Source: Pomphorhynchus laevis | Lineage: Eukaryota > Acanthocephala > Palaeacanthocephala > Echinorhynchida > Pomphorhynchidae | Length of the DNA: 64,000 nucleotides | Assembly (NCBI GenBank): GCA_012934845.2 | Contig: WNNJ02001979.1 | Location: 1 to 64,000 of the forward strand | Direction: 5' to 3' | Part shown: positions 1-14,800 of the stretch, in pieces | How positions within the stretch are numbered: the stretch's first letter is position 1 | Layout: every line of letters begins with the position of its first letter | Notes under the pieces: generated by a model | What the model was told of the DNA's origin: nothing | Seen by the model: only the letters and a program-made list of their open reading frames with translations | Databases searched by the model: none | Made by a program: the position numbers and the translations under genes

Positions 1-371
1 ATTAATATATTTTTAATACGTGAATATCCTGACACTTTGTAGATTATTTAAATGTTTACGCGCGAGTATTTTTGTACTTCCGAATAATTAATAGTCCTAT
101 ATTATATAATTATACAATAACATTAGTATTATATATAAATGATATAATGATATTGTAATGGTATAAGCACATGATATAATGTGTGAGTTAATCATCGGAA
201 TGGTAGCGTAAAAAATATAATTCTAACATATCCACGAATAAAGCTAAATTAGCGGGGATATCAACTCCAATAAAGATCTTACAAATTGTTGTTTTACTAA
301 TTTGCTTACTGTAAAGTATCTTTCATTAAATTATCTTTCATTTGGCTATTATTCTTTGTTTCCTTACATAG
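1..371. other. AT-rich leading sequence, HEATR5 intron
   Basis: Lies upstream of the first recognised HEATR5 exon. A short open stretch around 257-309 (GISTPIKILQIVVLLICLL) ends at a GTAAAG donor-like site and could be another exon, but its phase does not match the 372 exon, so I do not annotate it as coding. Confidence 0.4.
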
Positions 372-521
372 AATGGATTTTCAAACTACTTGAAGATAAA
401 GTTGACGTTTATCAGTTACAGTTTATCAAAGATATCATTATATATTTAATTACGAGCACGCAAAACAGGCACCAAGTATGGATAAATGTTTTAACCAAAA
501 TTGTATCGTCAGGCAGTATTG
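372..521 (+). CDS. HEATR5: HEATR5 exon a
   Basis: Acceptor CATAG, then two bases completing a codon and the helical text WIFKLLEDKVDVYQLQF. Donor GTAGTA at 522. A GC donor 9 bases earlier (end 512) would keep the same phase, so the last three residues are uncertain. The upstream ATG at 302 is intronic and not a start. Confidence 0.65.
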
Positions 522-3500
522 GTAGTATTTTTGGTCATGTATTTTAAACATTGAATGTGTTCTATTAGGTTCTTCCTCAATTGAAAGCGAATCTAATTTA
601 ATTGCCAAAGAAGACAGCCAACTCACATGCGAATTTAGTTGTGATTCCAACAAACCATTTTTTACGTCAAGCTGGACTTCACGCCAGTTTGCCTTAGAAT
701 CTTTAAAATTATTATTAGAACGCAATCAATCATGTAAGACAGATAATATCAAAATATATTTCAGTAAAATGTTTTACTTTCTAATCTTTTTACTTAATCT
801 TTTTAAATTATATTCAAATTTATCCTTTGAGTGATTACTTAATTGTATCTAAAAATTTAAGTATAAATTACAATTTTGGTTTAATTTAGTTTTACATTGA
901 AATGCAAAAATCTTAGAAAAAATAAAAAATCTTGTTATTTAAACATTTTAATGTGTAACGAAGTTTATGATTTTTAAAAATATGAAATAATTATAAATCC
1001 TTAAAATATCATAGATATTTTAAATTATAACGAAAATTTTCAGTGATTCCAACTAGCAGCAACGATTATTCCATAAATCTTTTTTTAATTAATTAAATAT
1101 TAAATACTTATTATTAAAGAATTATATATAATATATTGATATATAATATAATATATATTCTATATATTTCTACCCCGAAATTAGGCTTTTCATGTTATAT
1201 AAGCATCACTGATTGTCCAAGCAAAGGAATCCCAAATTTTAAGAAGACATTATCAAAAACAATTTCTTGACTAGCAAAGCAAACAATATACAATATTTTA
1301 TCCTGTCGACCACTGGTCCGGGTGTCGGGTCGTGAAGGCAGTTCACGAATCAAACTACTCCAGACATCGCGATCCGGGGCGACAGACCAGAGTTCTCTTT
1401 TAGATAGCCCAAGGCGGAACTCGGTTAAACGCCTTCAAATCTACAAAACACATGTAGACCGGTTGAGCGAACTTATAAAACCATTCCAGGATAGTTAAGA
1501 GAGTAAAGAGCTGATCCGTAGTTCCACGATCTGGATGAAAGCCGCATTGTTCCTCTTGCAACTGTCCCTCAACTATAGGCCGTGTCCTTAACTCAAGAAT
1601 ATTAGCAAATAGCTTAACAGTTTGGTTAAGAAAAGTGATGCCCCGATAATTGGAACATATTCTTCAGTCATTTTTCTTAAAGATCGATACCACCACCCCA
1701 GTTCGCCACTCACTTAGAGCCTTGCCCGACTTCAATGTAACGTTTAAGATCCATGTTAGCCAATTCATGTTAACAACGTCGAAAGCCTTCAACTCTTCAG
1801 GTCGAATCTCGTCTACTCCAGAAGACTTGTCATTACGAAGTTTTTTAACAACAGCAATGACCTTTTCCAAAGAGATGAGCTCTTCCGTTGGTTCTAAACG
1901 ATCTACTTCTACAAGAGAAGGCATATCCATCGGATTAAGGAGACTCCTAAAATTATCTTTTCAACAACCAAGAATTTCTTCAATGTCAGTCAGCATAGAT
2001 TATATCTTGTCATCGACAGTTTGATGAGTTTTCTGCTTTCCAACACGAAGGTTCCTGATCGTCCTCCAGAACATCTTTGAAGCTGACCTATAATCAAGTT
2101 CTAAGTGCTCTTCAAACTTCTACCAAGCCGCCTTCTTCGCATCAGTAACTGCTCGATCTGAAGCGCTCTTTGCATTTTGGTACTTGTCTACAGCCTCCAC
2201 TGATTTATCTGACAAAGTTGCCTTATAAGCCAGCTTCTTCTGTTGGACAAAATCTCTAACTGTTGGTGTTCACCAAGCAGTTTAAGTTTTGATCTGTTAT
2301 TATCCGGTATTACTCATCAAAATCATTTATTAATCAAGTAGTAATGATTTGCTTATTTTCACAAGCATCGACACGAGGTATATTTATAAATGCAATTACC
2401 CAATCAACTGGCGATTTATTGACTAAATATTTTGTAATGATGTATCACCAGCGCATCAACTCAATTTTTGCTTTTTTATTAAATATTTTAAAAGATATCT
2501 ACTATTTGTATTAGATATAATATTTATATTAGATATTTATATTAATATAATAAAAACATTTTATATATTAATGTATAAATATATAAATATATTAAAATAT
2601 TTAGATATTCTCAAGTATATCTATCTTTCAGAAAAATCTTTTTTATATAAAAATAAAATAAAAATATTAAAATAATAGTCATTTCATTAGTGAGAAATTT
2701 AAAAAATATAAAATGACAATAACCTTGTGATGTAAAATTTTAAAAGTTTACTGATCTTAATATAGTTGATCGCGTTTTCGTAAAATTTATTTATTTATTT
2801 TTTCATATTTTCAATTTTAAATCGAAATTGTGAGATGATATACTTGAGAGATGTAAATTATTCCACAAATCGTTATATATTATGTTCAAAATTCAGTACG
2901 TATTAGTTTAAATTCAAAGAACTTTCAAGGTGTCATGAAACTTTTGCATGTGATTGCGTTCTATTGATGCAAATGAAATCAAGCAATTCAAGTGGAATTG
3001 CTCAACACAATTTTTATTTTGTAAAATGTTATAAACTCTGCTTCGTTACTTAAAGAAAAACTGAATTTATAATTGAAATTTTCATGACTTTTTTATACTG
3101 CGCGTTGCTTCAATCCTATATCTTTAAGCCATCAGTAGTACGAAAAATTTCTGTATTAAAGGATATCATCAGCTACTAATCAAATTCCTACGTTAAGCGT
3201 TTTGGGTTGTTTAATGTTGGCTCATGATCACTCGACTCGTCTGCTGTATTGGCAAATAGATTTAATAAATTACTTTCATGTAACATTTCGCAAAATTATT
3301 ATTTCAGGATTGGTGGACCTCATCAGCTACTGATCCAATACCTACGTTTCACGTTTCGGTTCTATTATTGTTGACTGACGATCACTCGACTCGACTGCTT
3401 TTATTGGCAATTAGATTTAATAAAAGACTTTCGTCTTACATTTTGCAAATTTAATTGAAAGCATTTCTGATTTTAAACTAAATCAACATTGGCAATGTAA

Positions 3501-6500
3501 AAAACAACACTCAATTTGAACGCTACCTTGCAATTACTTGCTATTATTAAACTAGTTATCTATAGTTTGCTTCCTAATTATAATTGATATAACTGTGAAG
3601 TTATTGTTGCACTTGAAATTCGATGAGTAGGTTTAGACTACTCATCGAATTGTTGTGTTATTACCGACTATAATATATGACAATATTGTATGTCGATAAT
3701 ATGTCGTATTAAACGTCATGATAGGTTGATCCTTTCTCTACCAACGCTGATTTAATTTAGAATAAAAAATGATTTCAATTTAATTTGCAGCATGCAAGAG
3801 GAAAAGTATTTCATTGTCAATAAAGCAGACTATTGATCGTCAGCCATCATTAAAATGACCAAAACATGAAACGGATGTATCGAATCAGTAGCTGGTTAGG
3901 TCCACCAATACTAAAATGTAGCATACTGCTGTTGGAATACATCATAAAAAATGTAGCATACATCATAAAAATAGTCATCTAAGATTTTAATTGCAACAAT
4001 GAATGCACAAATAAATTAAATAAAAGCTGTATTTAATAAAATGTAGTATATTATTTTAAAAACTATATCACTTTATTGCCTTAATCTAGTTGCATTTAGT
4101 CATGTAGAAGAATTTATACGCTCCGCTCTTCTAGCAGCAGCCTCCAGCTTTTCCCAACTCCAAAAGAGTAGCTTTGAGTTTATATCGAACACAATAGATT
4201 TATACATTTTTGACAATATATCCGAAAAACTCATACAATTCGAGGCTCAGGTTTGTTTATTATTTAAAAATGTAGAAACGCATACAGTTTTAGGTATTAT
4301 TAATAAATGTTGTAATCAGTAAATTAGTAAGACAATAACGATTCTGATTTAAAATCAGTTTAACATGAAGCTTAAAAACCGAGTGCGCAAAGTTCGTTGG
4401 AATGTTTGTGCATTCATGAGCAGAAAACATGTATGTTTCAGGGCTTTTAAGGGTTTATAAAGTTTTCATGTACGATACATAAATATCAACGTTACCAAAA
4501 TGAAGGAAGTACATTTCAGATATAAAATGTTGAACATGTATAGTCCAAATGACCAGTGATTAAGTACTTGAAATTGTATGAATTATTATATTTTTCTATG
4601 CTAGTGTAATAAAATGAATACAAAGATATTCATAATATTATACTTATTGGTAGGCAAACCAATCAGTTTATTAACTAAAAATAAATTACAGATTTATATG
4701 ATTTTTATTTTTTTTATTTGATATGATTTAAATAGCAAATTTAAATCAATCACTTAAAATATACATATAGAACGCAACATTATAAATGTATATATATTAT
4801 ATTGTAAATATATTTTAAATGATTTTATTAATTTTAAATTTAATTTCACTAAATGATTATTCCAAATTAATTTAATTTGTACAGAAAAATTGTAATTTTA
4901 TTTACATGAAATTACAGCAGAAAAATTACAATTATAATTTCAATTTAATTTAATTTCTTTAGGAATCGTTAAACATCATTTAAACTTTGATCGATGATTT
5001 TTGCTTAATTGAAATTAAATATTTTATTTTGAATTTATGACTTATAATTTTCACAAAGGGCTATTATAATTGCAAAGGGTTATTATTTTAATCAATTGTT
5101 ATTTTCAAATCATTTTTATGAATGAATAAAACACATTTGAGAACTGTTGGATGTTTGAAAAACAAATTTCGAAATGTGACAATTGCAGAATAAAGGAAAA
5201 TGAAAATTCTATATCTCATAAATTAGTAAAAAAGGAACTGAAACGGTCAAAGTTACACATTTTCCTATTCAGCTTAAATTTAAAATCGGAACAGATTTAT
5301 ATTAAAGTTTTAAATGATAAAATTAAATTATGAATGTTTAAAATGATTTTAAATGTTTAAAATTAAGTATTATTGAACTAAATATTTGAATTTATAATAA
5401 TCAATAGTTGATGTATTGAAATTTATTATAAATATATTAAATAATTTTATTATTTTATTATTTTTGAATTTAATAACATTAATCTGCGCTTTTCTGAAAT
5501 TCCAATATTTCCAAAAATAGTACGCTACATTTCAGTATTAATTCACCTCATCAGCTGGAGTTTCATCAGAGCAAACTGAATTTCCTTCTTTCATCACAGT
5601 TGAAAATCAGAAATTAATTCGATAAAATTTATAATTTGGCGAAACTCTGAAAGTAGCAGAAAATTTGAATGATTACACGCGAACAGGAATAAGCTTAAAG
5701 CGTAAAACGTGGATATTGGATTTGCAGTTGATTTTATTTGTTCGCAAATAAAACTAACATGCCGCGTACTGCTGTTTGATTATAGGAGGATTTAAAAATG
5801 GTCAGTGCGATATCATTTTTTTTAATTTATAGATAATTTTAATCAAATCTGTTATATATCAATCTACTGCTATAAATTATAGTACATCAACTGTATAGCA
5901 TTCAATAGCGTAAACTTATTTTAAAGCGGCATTTGAAGAAGAATTCTCAATCGATAACTCACGCACATTTTCTGTATCAACATGATTCTCGTTTTATTTT
6001 TAATATTTTATATTAAAATTAAACCTTTATTTGGATTGTAACTCTAAATAATTTTTATTTGGCCGTTTCTGGATATATCTGGATCGTTTAATTCCTTTTA
6101 GGTCTGCACATGTCTGGGTTTTATTCTTAACGATACGAATTTGTTACAGTATCAGCTATGTGAACTTGTTGAAAGTGCTTTATTTTTATGTGTCAAGTGG
6201 CTTACTGTGTCTAACAAACGCTTTGCAAAGATGGAAGAAATGTTTCTTAATTCATTTGTAATCCTTTCAGGAAACGGTGCTGATGAATCGTCTCACATAT
6301 ACAAGATAACTCTCTGTGCTTGGGCAAAGGTACATTTTGATTATAGAAATTAGACGTTAGCGAATTTGAATAATTTGATTATTAATTTTTGATTTAACTT
6401 TGATTTCAATTAAAAAATAGTTTTTGAATTTTCGATAATTTTGAAGCAATTCACATTGAATATGAATCAAATTACATTTGCTTTAACTCAAATGAATTAC

Positions 6501-8800
6501 AAACTAACTACATTCGATTTTTAAGTAATCATGATATGGCATAGAATTTTGATTTATTAATCACATGATAATCAATTAATAATCATAATTTTTGTTAAAA
6601 TTTTGATTTTAATGAATATCATACATGTTTATGTATACAAACAATTTATACTATAAATTGCTCTGATTGGTATTATTCTTATTGTTTATTTTATGCCGCT
6701 TCTTTAATATTTCTTTTTAATTAAAATTTAATTTAATTTATAGATTATGTCTCTGTAAATGTATTTTAAAAACTAATTAAATACCATGCCAGCTGTCATT
6801 TGAAATTTATTAAAATACCCGCAAATTAGAATTCTAATTTGTTCTCCAGTTTAATTCATTGTTTAATAGATAAACAATGAATTTAATAAAGCCTCTTATT
6901 TATTTTTTGCTAATGCATCTCTGAGATATGAAGCCTTAAAAACATAAATCCCATTACAAGATCATTTTAAATGTTTGCACAAGTCGAGCTTAATTGATGA
7001 AATCTTTTCCAACGTATATTCGAATTTTTGATTATCAGACATTATGCTGCATCAATGTTTAACATTTATAAACTTCTATAAACAGAAGAAACTTTGAGTC
7101 TTAAATTGAATATTAAATGCCAACCGTGATGATATCTTTAACTTTACGATATAACCTGAGTTCGTACCACTAAGATCTCTGAGTTGGTTTCGATATATAC
7201 CTTTAGAAAATGCGATATTGCTGATCTTCTATAAGCAGAAGAAACTTTGAGTCTTAAATTGAATATTTTGCCAACCGTGATGATATCTTTAACTTTACGA
7301 TATAACCTGAGTTTGTACCACTAAGATCTCTGAGTTGGCTTCGATATACAATGTAAAACATTTTATCCACTAACATCAATTTAAAATTGATATTACAGCA
7401 ATCCACGTTATATTATATAACGGTGATAAACTTTGATATTAATGATATCAATGTTTATCAAAGTTTTAAGTTAAATTTCAAAATATAAATACAAAATTAG
7501 CAATTTATTATAAAAAATAAAAACCAATTTTCATAATATTATGTTTTATAATACGATGTATTATAAGTAATTATTGGTTTAATATTAGTTATTAGTTTTA
7601 GTTTAGCTTTCAAATTGGCTGCTGTATACTTGACTTTATGCATTGTCCCATCATAGAAGTAGGCTTAACTTTTCTGATAGTAGTGTGTCCATAACAACAT
7701 AATTCTCAATAGATGACAAGTGAAAAGCAAGTGAAAAGTTTAAATCGTGTAATTTATCTAGCAACAACAGTTTAGGAATTGACTGGTACTATATTTCTTA
7801 GTTTGATAATAAGTCACAAGGATTCATTGTAAATTTAAAATAGAAACATGTTGACGAATGTATGCTGTCATTGCTGCAGTCCATTGTACATTTAAATATA
7901 ATAAAAAATATGATAGAAAATAAAGAACTTAGGGAAATATTTAGTTGATTAAGGGATTTTAAGTTTATTGCTTCTCATTCTTTGATATTTATATGAATTT
8001 TGATAATTATTTGTCTTCCAACAAACATTGCTAATAAATTCAAAATCATTAACGATACATGATGATGTTTTATATTAACACGTTTTATTCACTGTATATT
8101 TAACGCTTCTAATAATTCAGTTAGAAAGATCAAAACTCACCAAATTAAAGCATAACTCGAATATATCTAAGATAAACATTTGGAAAGATTATATATTTGA
8201 TAAAATTATAAATAAAATGAAAATAACAAAAAAAGGAAAGATAAAATTAATAAAGATATGTATAAAGAACTTACTAAATTAAAGGATAGCTATCTAATAA
8301 CAACTATTGATAAAGCTAATAATAACTTTGTCTTTATATGCAAAAAGCTTTATTATGATGGACTGATGAAAGAAGTTGTACCTGATTACATAGCAGTTTC
8401 TCCTGATGACCACTAATCCACTTATGATGATACATCGTCTTTTATTTATCAGACAATTCATAATAATTAACTTTTATTTAAAATTTTTATTTTAAATTAA
8501 ACTTGATATATTTAACTTACTAAGATAATAACAACTATTGATAAAGCTAGTAATAACTTTGTCTTAATATGCAAAAAGCTTTATTATGATATACTAATGA
8601 AAGAGCTTAATTCCAATGATTTAAATGTAAATCCAACATATGAACGTAGTGAGTTGAGTTTAGAAACAATTATTACAAGTTAATTTATAATTCAAGAAAA
8701 TTTATAACTGTTCTAGCAAATTACAATTTGAAAAAGGCCGGACGGCCGAAACGTAATAAATAATCTGCCAGTTTTTTGTCGAGTTTATAAAATTGTCTAT

Positions 8801-8870
<70 letters not shown>

Positions 8871-11800
8871 AATTATAACGCCTATCTAACAAAAATTAAA
8901 CCATCAAGTAAATATAAATATATGGATAAAATTGAATTAATAGAATCCTTAAATATTTTGATAAATCAAAATTATTTAAAAGTAGTGACATCTATATTTA
9001 GACAAGTAAAAGGTGTTCCAATGGGAGGTAATAGTAGCCCAATTATAGCTTACTTGTTTTTAAGCTTTATAGAATATGAATTTGTTCATAATTGTGTAAA
9101 AAACTAAATATAAATTATATAAAGATATGAAATATGTTTCGATATATTGATATAAACAGAAATTACATAAAAATCCAATAACACCTAGCAGACTTTAAAA
9201 ATTAATTAGAAAAATTAAATAATCTGATATTCGGCAAAAGATATACATATATGTTATAATAACTATAACGCATATCTAACAAAACTTAAACCATCAAGTA
9301 AATATAAATATATGAATAAAATTGAATTAATAGAAGGCTTAAATATTCTGATAAATCCAAATTATTTAGAACTAGACAAATAGAAGGTGTTCAATTGAAG
9401 GTAATAGTTACCAAATTATAGTTGACTTATTTTTAAGTCAACTACCATATTTTTGACAGCGACTACTATAAAAATATCATCAAACAGAAAATAGTAAGGT
9501 ATATAAATCAACACAATAATATATGGATAAAATTGAATTAATTGAATCCTTAAATATTTTAATAAATCAAAATTATTTAAAGGTAGGGACATCTACAGCC
9601 ATATTTAAATCGTTTTAAATTGTTTAAATTATTTAATTGTTTTAATTATTAATTAGTTAATTGTTCAAATTATTTTAAAATTTGAAAATTAAGACAAGTT
9701 TAATATTTTATTCATATTTCGAAATGGCTTTCCTTGTTTTATTTATTTCATATTAATTGCTTTATTAATTTTAGAAAAGCAATTAACGAAATCTAATAAA
9801 TTAATTATTATTAATTTATTAAAATAAACAATTTACTAAATACTCAATGTGTTACTCCCCAACGAAGCCGTGAGGCAAGCGACTTTACCGATTAGCCCTC
9901 TGTGTTTGCCAGGCATTGGAAACTGACATTCCTGCGTACGGTTTAACCATCAACGACACAATGGAACTGAAGTAGATACTGCTACGAAACTGTTCGCCGT
10001 TAAGCCTTCGCCCTTCATAATCTGACTGGAAAAATACCACAAATCAATGGAACGCGAAATTTCGGACGACTATTCCATCGGATCAAATATCTCAAAAACA
10101 ATGGATGGCCGGACACTATGAAGCGTGTCAACAAAGACTTGTTGACGAAGCACGGACAACTGAATCTCGAGCTCGACTCATCACAGTAGCATCAATGTGA
10201 TCTGGGGCGTTATTAAAATCACATTAATTTGTAAACAATGATCACATTGTTTACAAATTTATTATTTCTTTTGTTTACAAAACAATGACTTAAAGCTTGC
10301 ATTTTGTTATTAAAATTTGAACTTAAAATTTAATTATTATTTTTAATTATTTTGCAATCCTTATTTTCATATTAATAACTCATAAGGTCGATTTAAGTAA
10401 CGAAAGATAAATAACTTATTTTCTTTTAAAAATGTTTTTATTCGAAAATTCGAATAAAATGTTGTCTTTGCAATAATCCCCAATTTAAATTTTTAAGTAA
10501 TCAATATATCAATCGAATAACCCTTTTATGGTTTCTAAATCAAGAACTAATATGATAATACTGTATCATTTTGTCATTGTCGTTTTATTGTAAATTTAAT
10601 AATTAATTAATAAATTAAAATTACTAGAAAAATTAAACAACAGTAAAAAATATCAAATTATCTTATAACTATAAATATAGAGATCGTCAAAGGTAGTTGC
10701 CTAGAAAGGGATCTCCAGCCAACTCCAAAAAGGATGCCGCATCCCTTCGTTGCACGGCTGCGCTGATTCGTTGCATGAGCCAGCTGAATGAGCGTTTATC
10801 TCCGGTTGTCTGCGCCAACCTAGAACCAAGCTAACTCAAAAACATAGAAAGGCTGGGGGCGACCGCGCCTTGTGTTTCGATGGCGAACAAATACTGTGAT
10901 CCTCGAATCAGCTGTATTTGGTTCGTTTGAGCAGCTCCGCATGGGTAGCCACTGCGCTAACAGAAGACACTGCATTTGCGACATGACTGGCGCCAGGGTG
11001 TTCGGGACAGTAAAATCCCAATCGAGTATACGGCAAGCTTCCCATGACATAAAAGTTGCACCATCAGGTCGTTTGCCATCGTTTCGCGATAAGCCCACCG
11101 GTTAGAGTCTGGACGGCGATGGCAGCAAGAGTCATTTTCAAGAGTCAACACTCCGCAAATACACCGATGCAGTTGAAAGTATTGAATACCGAGCCTCAAC
11201 GCTACGGCGATAGAAATATATCCGTCATCAAATCGTGTGCCGACGGATGTGATCGGTACTGCTTCTAGGATAACGCCCCAGATCACATTGATACAAATTT
11301 ATAAATTTGTATCAAAATTGATATATTGATTTTATCAATATATTAATCAATATTGATATATTGATTACTTAAAAATTTAAATTGGGGATTATTGCAAAGA
11401 CAACATTTTATTCGAATTTTCGAATAAAAACATTTTTAAAAGAAAATAAGTTATTTATCTTTCGTTACTTAAATCGACCTTATGAGTTATTAATATGAAA
11501 ATAAGGATTGCAAAATAATTAAAAATAATAATTAAATTTTAAGTTCAAATTTTAATAACAAAATGCAAGCTTTAAGTCATTGTTTTGTAAACAAAAGAAA
11601 TAATAAATTTGTAAACAATACTCTTCAACAATTATGTAAAATTTAATACATTTATGTCAATCGCATAATATATTTACATTATGTACGAAAACGAAAAATA
11701 TAATCTGATATTTCAATAAAACAGTCAATTGAAAAGTAAAATATTTAATTGATTTAATTCGTGTAATAAATTAAATCACTTAACGAGTATAAAAATCACT

Positions 11801-14800
11801 TATTAATATTCTTTTACTTATGATTTCTAATTGAAATATTAAAGTAAATGTATTAATTTTTATAATAAATAATTAATTTTATTATTAATTTTTTAATAAT
11901 TTAATATTAATTTTTTAATCTTCTTTGTTCCTTATCCTTTTTTATTAAATCAACACGTTTCATTTTGTATTATGCGCAAGAGTTTATCTCAATTTGAAAA
12001 TTTGATAATTTATTTCATTTTTACGTAAAGCGCTATTCGAAACTAAAACCTTTTCAGTTTTATTCCTGTCACGATGCAACACAATTACTTACTAGCGATC
12101 AAGGAGCTTATCTAAAGAATAAGTGGATTGCATATCTGGCGATTGATGCGTTGAGTGAAAGTATGCCTTCGATTTCCACAAATTGCAATTGCATGGCCCT
12201 TCGTCGAAACGAACTATCTTGTCAATTTTGCAAGGCGATTTGTATTTCATTTTTTAATACTTTAAATCGGAAAGAACTCAACTCTGTTTTATCAGGTAAA
12301 TGTTAAAAATTCCATATTTGTGTTTTTATATTCATATTTAGTTTGCTTCGGAAAGCTTGTAACTGGCGAGCAACCATTAACAGAAGTAATTGATTGTTTA
12401 GCTATCGCTATAACTCTTCAAACTCAATACCTCGGTTATCTAGTAGTGTTGTTTGCAAGGTAATTTTGCTTCTTAATGTCTGCCTTCAAAATACAATTTG
12501 TGTAAAATTTAGTTTTATTTACAAACTATATTTTGATTTAGTAAAACAATCTGACTAAAATGGCCTTTATGTTTTTTAAAGTTTCTAAACTTTAAAAATT
12601 AAAAGTTGGCGGTAATGAAAATAAAGTTCGCAGTGAAAACTTAACAAAAATCATTACCAATATCTCAAGATTATGCGAAATGATTTATAACGTGTGAAGG
12701 CCGAATTAAATTTGATTGTTTATCATGAATTTCTTTTGTTATACTAAAATTCAATTCCTAATGATGAATGAAATTATGTTGTATATATTTTACTATTAAG
12801 AATTTGAAACGGCTGTTTCCTTTTACTATTGAAGAGATAAATAGTTTTCTTATAACGAAATAATTATCTTGTGTGGATTTCGAACTTACTTGATCGTGCA
12901 TCACCAGCTTAATCAAATTTTATTCATATTACGATCACTTCAAATTATTATAAATTTGTATCATCACGGTAGCGAAGGCGTGATCAGTTGCCTAGATGAT
13001 CACATAGAGCATCGATTCACGCGCATAAAGATACATCGAATAGCATTCGATGTATCCATGCCAATGATCAGTCGAAAATACGACAATGCGTAATAGTTTC
13101 ACCGGTCACGTAGGTGATCGTTTCAGCGATCAATCTGGAATGAATAAATAAATTAAGTAAACAATTTATTAAGGAATTAATCAAGTGATGATTACAAGCT
13201 TTTAATATTCTTTTGAATTTTATGCGATATTTAGTTGTTAAATTTATGACTGAGTTTTACTCAATTCATTAAAAGATAGTAATTTTACGCGTTCATATTG
13301 CTAGAATTATCCACAACCCTTTTATATTGAATGAAGCTGAAAAAATTGCGCGTTGACAACAAAATATTAAAGTTTTTTCTCTCATAATATATTTTCCTTC
13401 ATATTTTTCAATTTTTTGTAAAATTGAAAAATCATGTCAGATTTCAAACTACATTTAGATTATAAGTGAGTTTTAGTTATTAGTAAAAAAACAATTATTT
13501 TTGTTAAACTTTTTTAATGCAAGTAAAGCTTCGACATAAATATCTACGACTCATGGTGGATGCCATACATAACTTATGTTTGGTGGATGGCTGTTATGAT
13601 TTCTTAAGAAGTTTTCTATTGGATGCACGAATCTCACTACGATAGGAGAAATATTGTTGTTCATTTGATTTTAAATTTATTTTTAAATTCGCAAGCAAAA
13701 TGTAACAAATTTAAATTTTAAAACGCTTTCCCATTTCAAAAAGTATTCTTTTAAGTTGTTAATTACGTTAGGAGCGTTCTTGCAAATCGATCAACGTTAC
13801 CGATAATTGTCAGAATTCTCGCTGCATTAGGTCGTCAGAATTTTACTTGGACAGAAACTATAAGCAGGACGTTTGCAATTATACAATTTGTGCTAAATCA
13901 TATAAAAAGCGCCGATGATGTTAACGCAATACAGGATGGATTACATGTTATAATGAATAATAAAAGTTTGCTGAAAGCAGGTTTGATCTAATGCATTTCA
14001 TTTTTCTTAAATGTAACCATCGCATATATTAAGTAATATGCAATATAGTAATATTATTTATCCCATACATGAATAATTCGCAATTTGTCACGCATTAATT
14101 ATAGAATTTTTAACATACAGTGACGAGTAAATAAGTCTTTTTATTATAAAAACATTAAATATAGATATATAATAATATAATACGATATTATAATAATATA
14201 AGAATATAATACTTTGATATAATACTTTTAATATTATAATACTTTGTTATATTATACAATTTAGTACAAATATCATGTTATATATCATAGTATATTATAC
14301 AATTTGGTACAAATATATGTAATATAACTATGCCAAACTATTGATACATTGGTAGTTGGCAATTACCTATATCTTAACGTGGTTCAAATCAAAATTTCAC
14401 AAATCATGTGCAAATTGTAGAACCTATAGCTAATGTTCCAAATTGTGTGGTTTTACAAATGTAGAGCGACACATTTAATCAAAACGTTAATCTTAAATGT
14501 AAGAACCAGCGAATTATTTTTAAATGGTCTGCCTGTAATCAATTATTTCCAATGCACTTAATACTATGTCAAAGGACGAGCGAATTATTTTTGAATGTTC
14601 TGGAAGTAACCAATTATTTAATCAATATCAAATTTTTATTCCTGATGATAACATGTTTTTGTTTCTGTCTAGATATCAAAATATTTAATTTTATTGTAAA
14701 TAGTTGATAATCAATTCAGCTAACTGAGTCTACGTACTTAATATAATTATACAATAAATAAAAATTATGATGCTAAATCAATAAATCTAAATTTTTTAAT

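Noticed and set aside
257-309. Possible extra HEATR5 exon (GISTPIKILQ...)
   Set aside because: Its end phase does not fit the next exon and I cannot match it to a remembered family segment.
302-371. ATG at 302 as the start of a small protein
   Set aside because: It lies in the polypyrimidine tract and intron before a CATAG acceptor; the helical coding text begins only after 371.
5151-5333. 60-codon Lys/Asn-rich frame
   Set aside because: Composition-driven open frame in AT-rich intron, with no motif or splice signals.
8793-8870. Open frame starting with a long Ile-Tyr repeat
   Set aside because: Translation of the (TA)n microsatellite fused by chance to the RT fragment that follows.
10872-11268. 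Plus-strand frames across the inverted retroelement piece
   Set aside because: The minus strand carries the family motifs (KRPDG, LHRCICG, RISAAVQRGNAAS); the plus frames are shadows.
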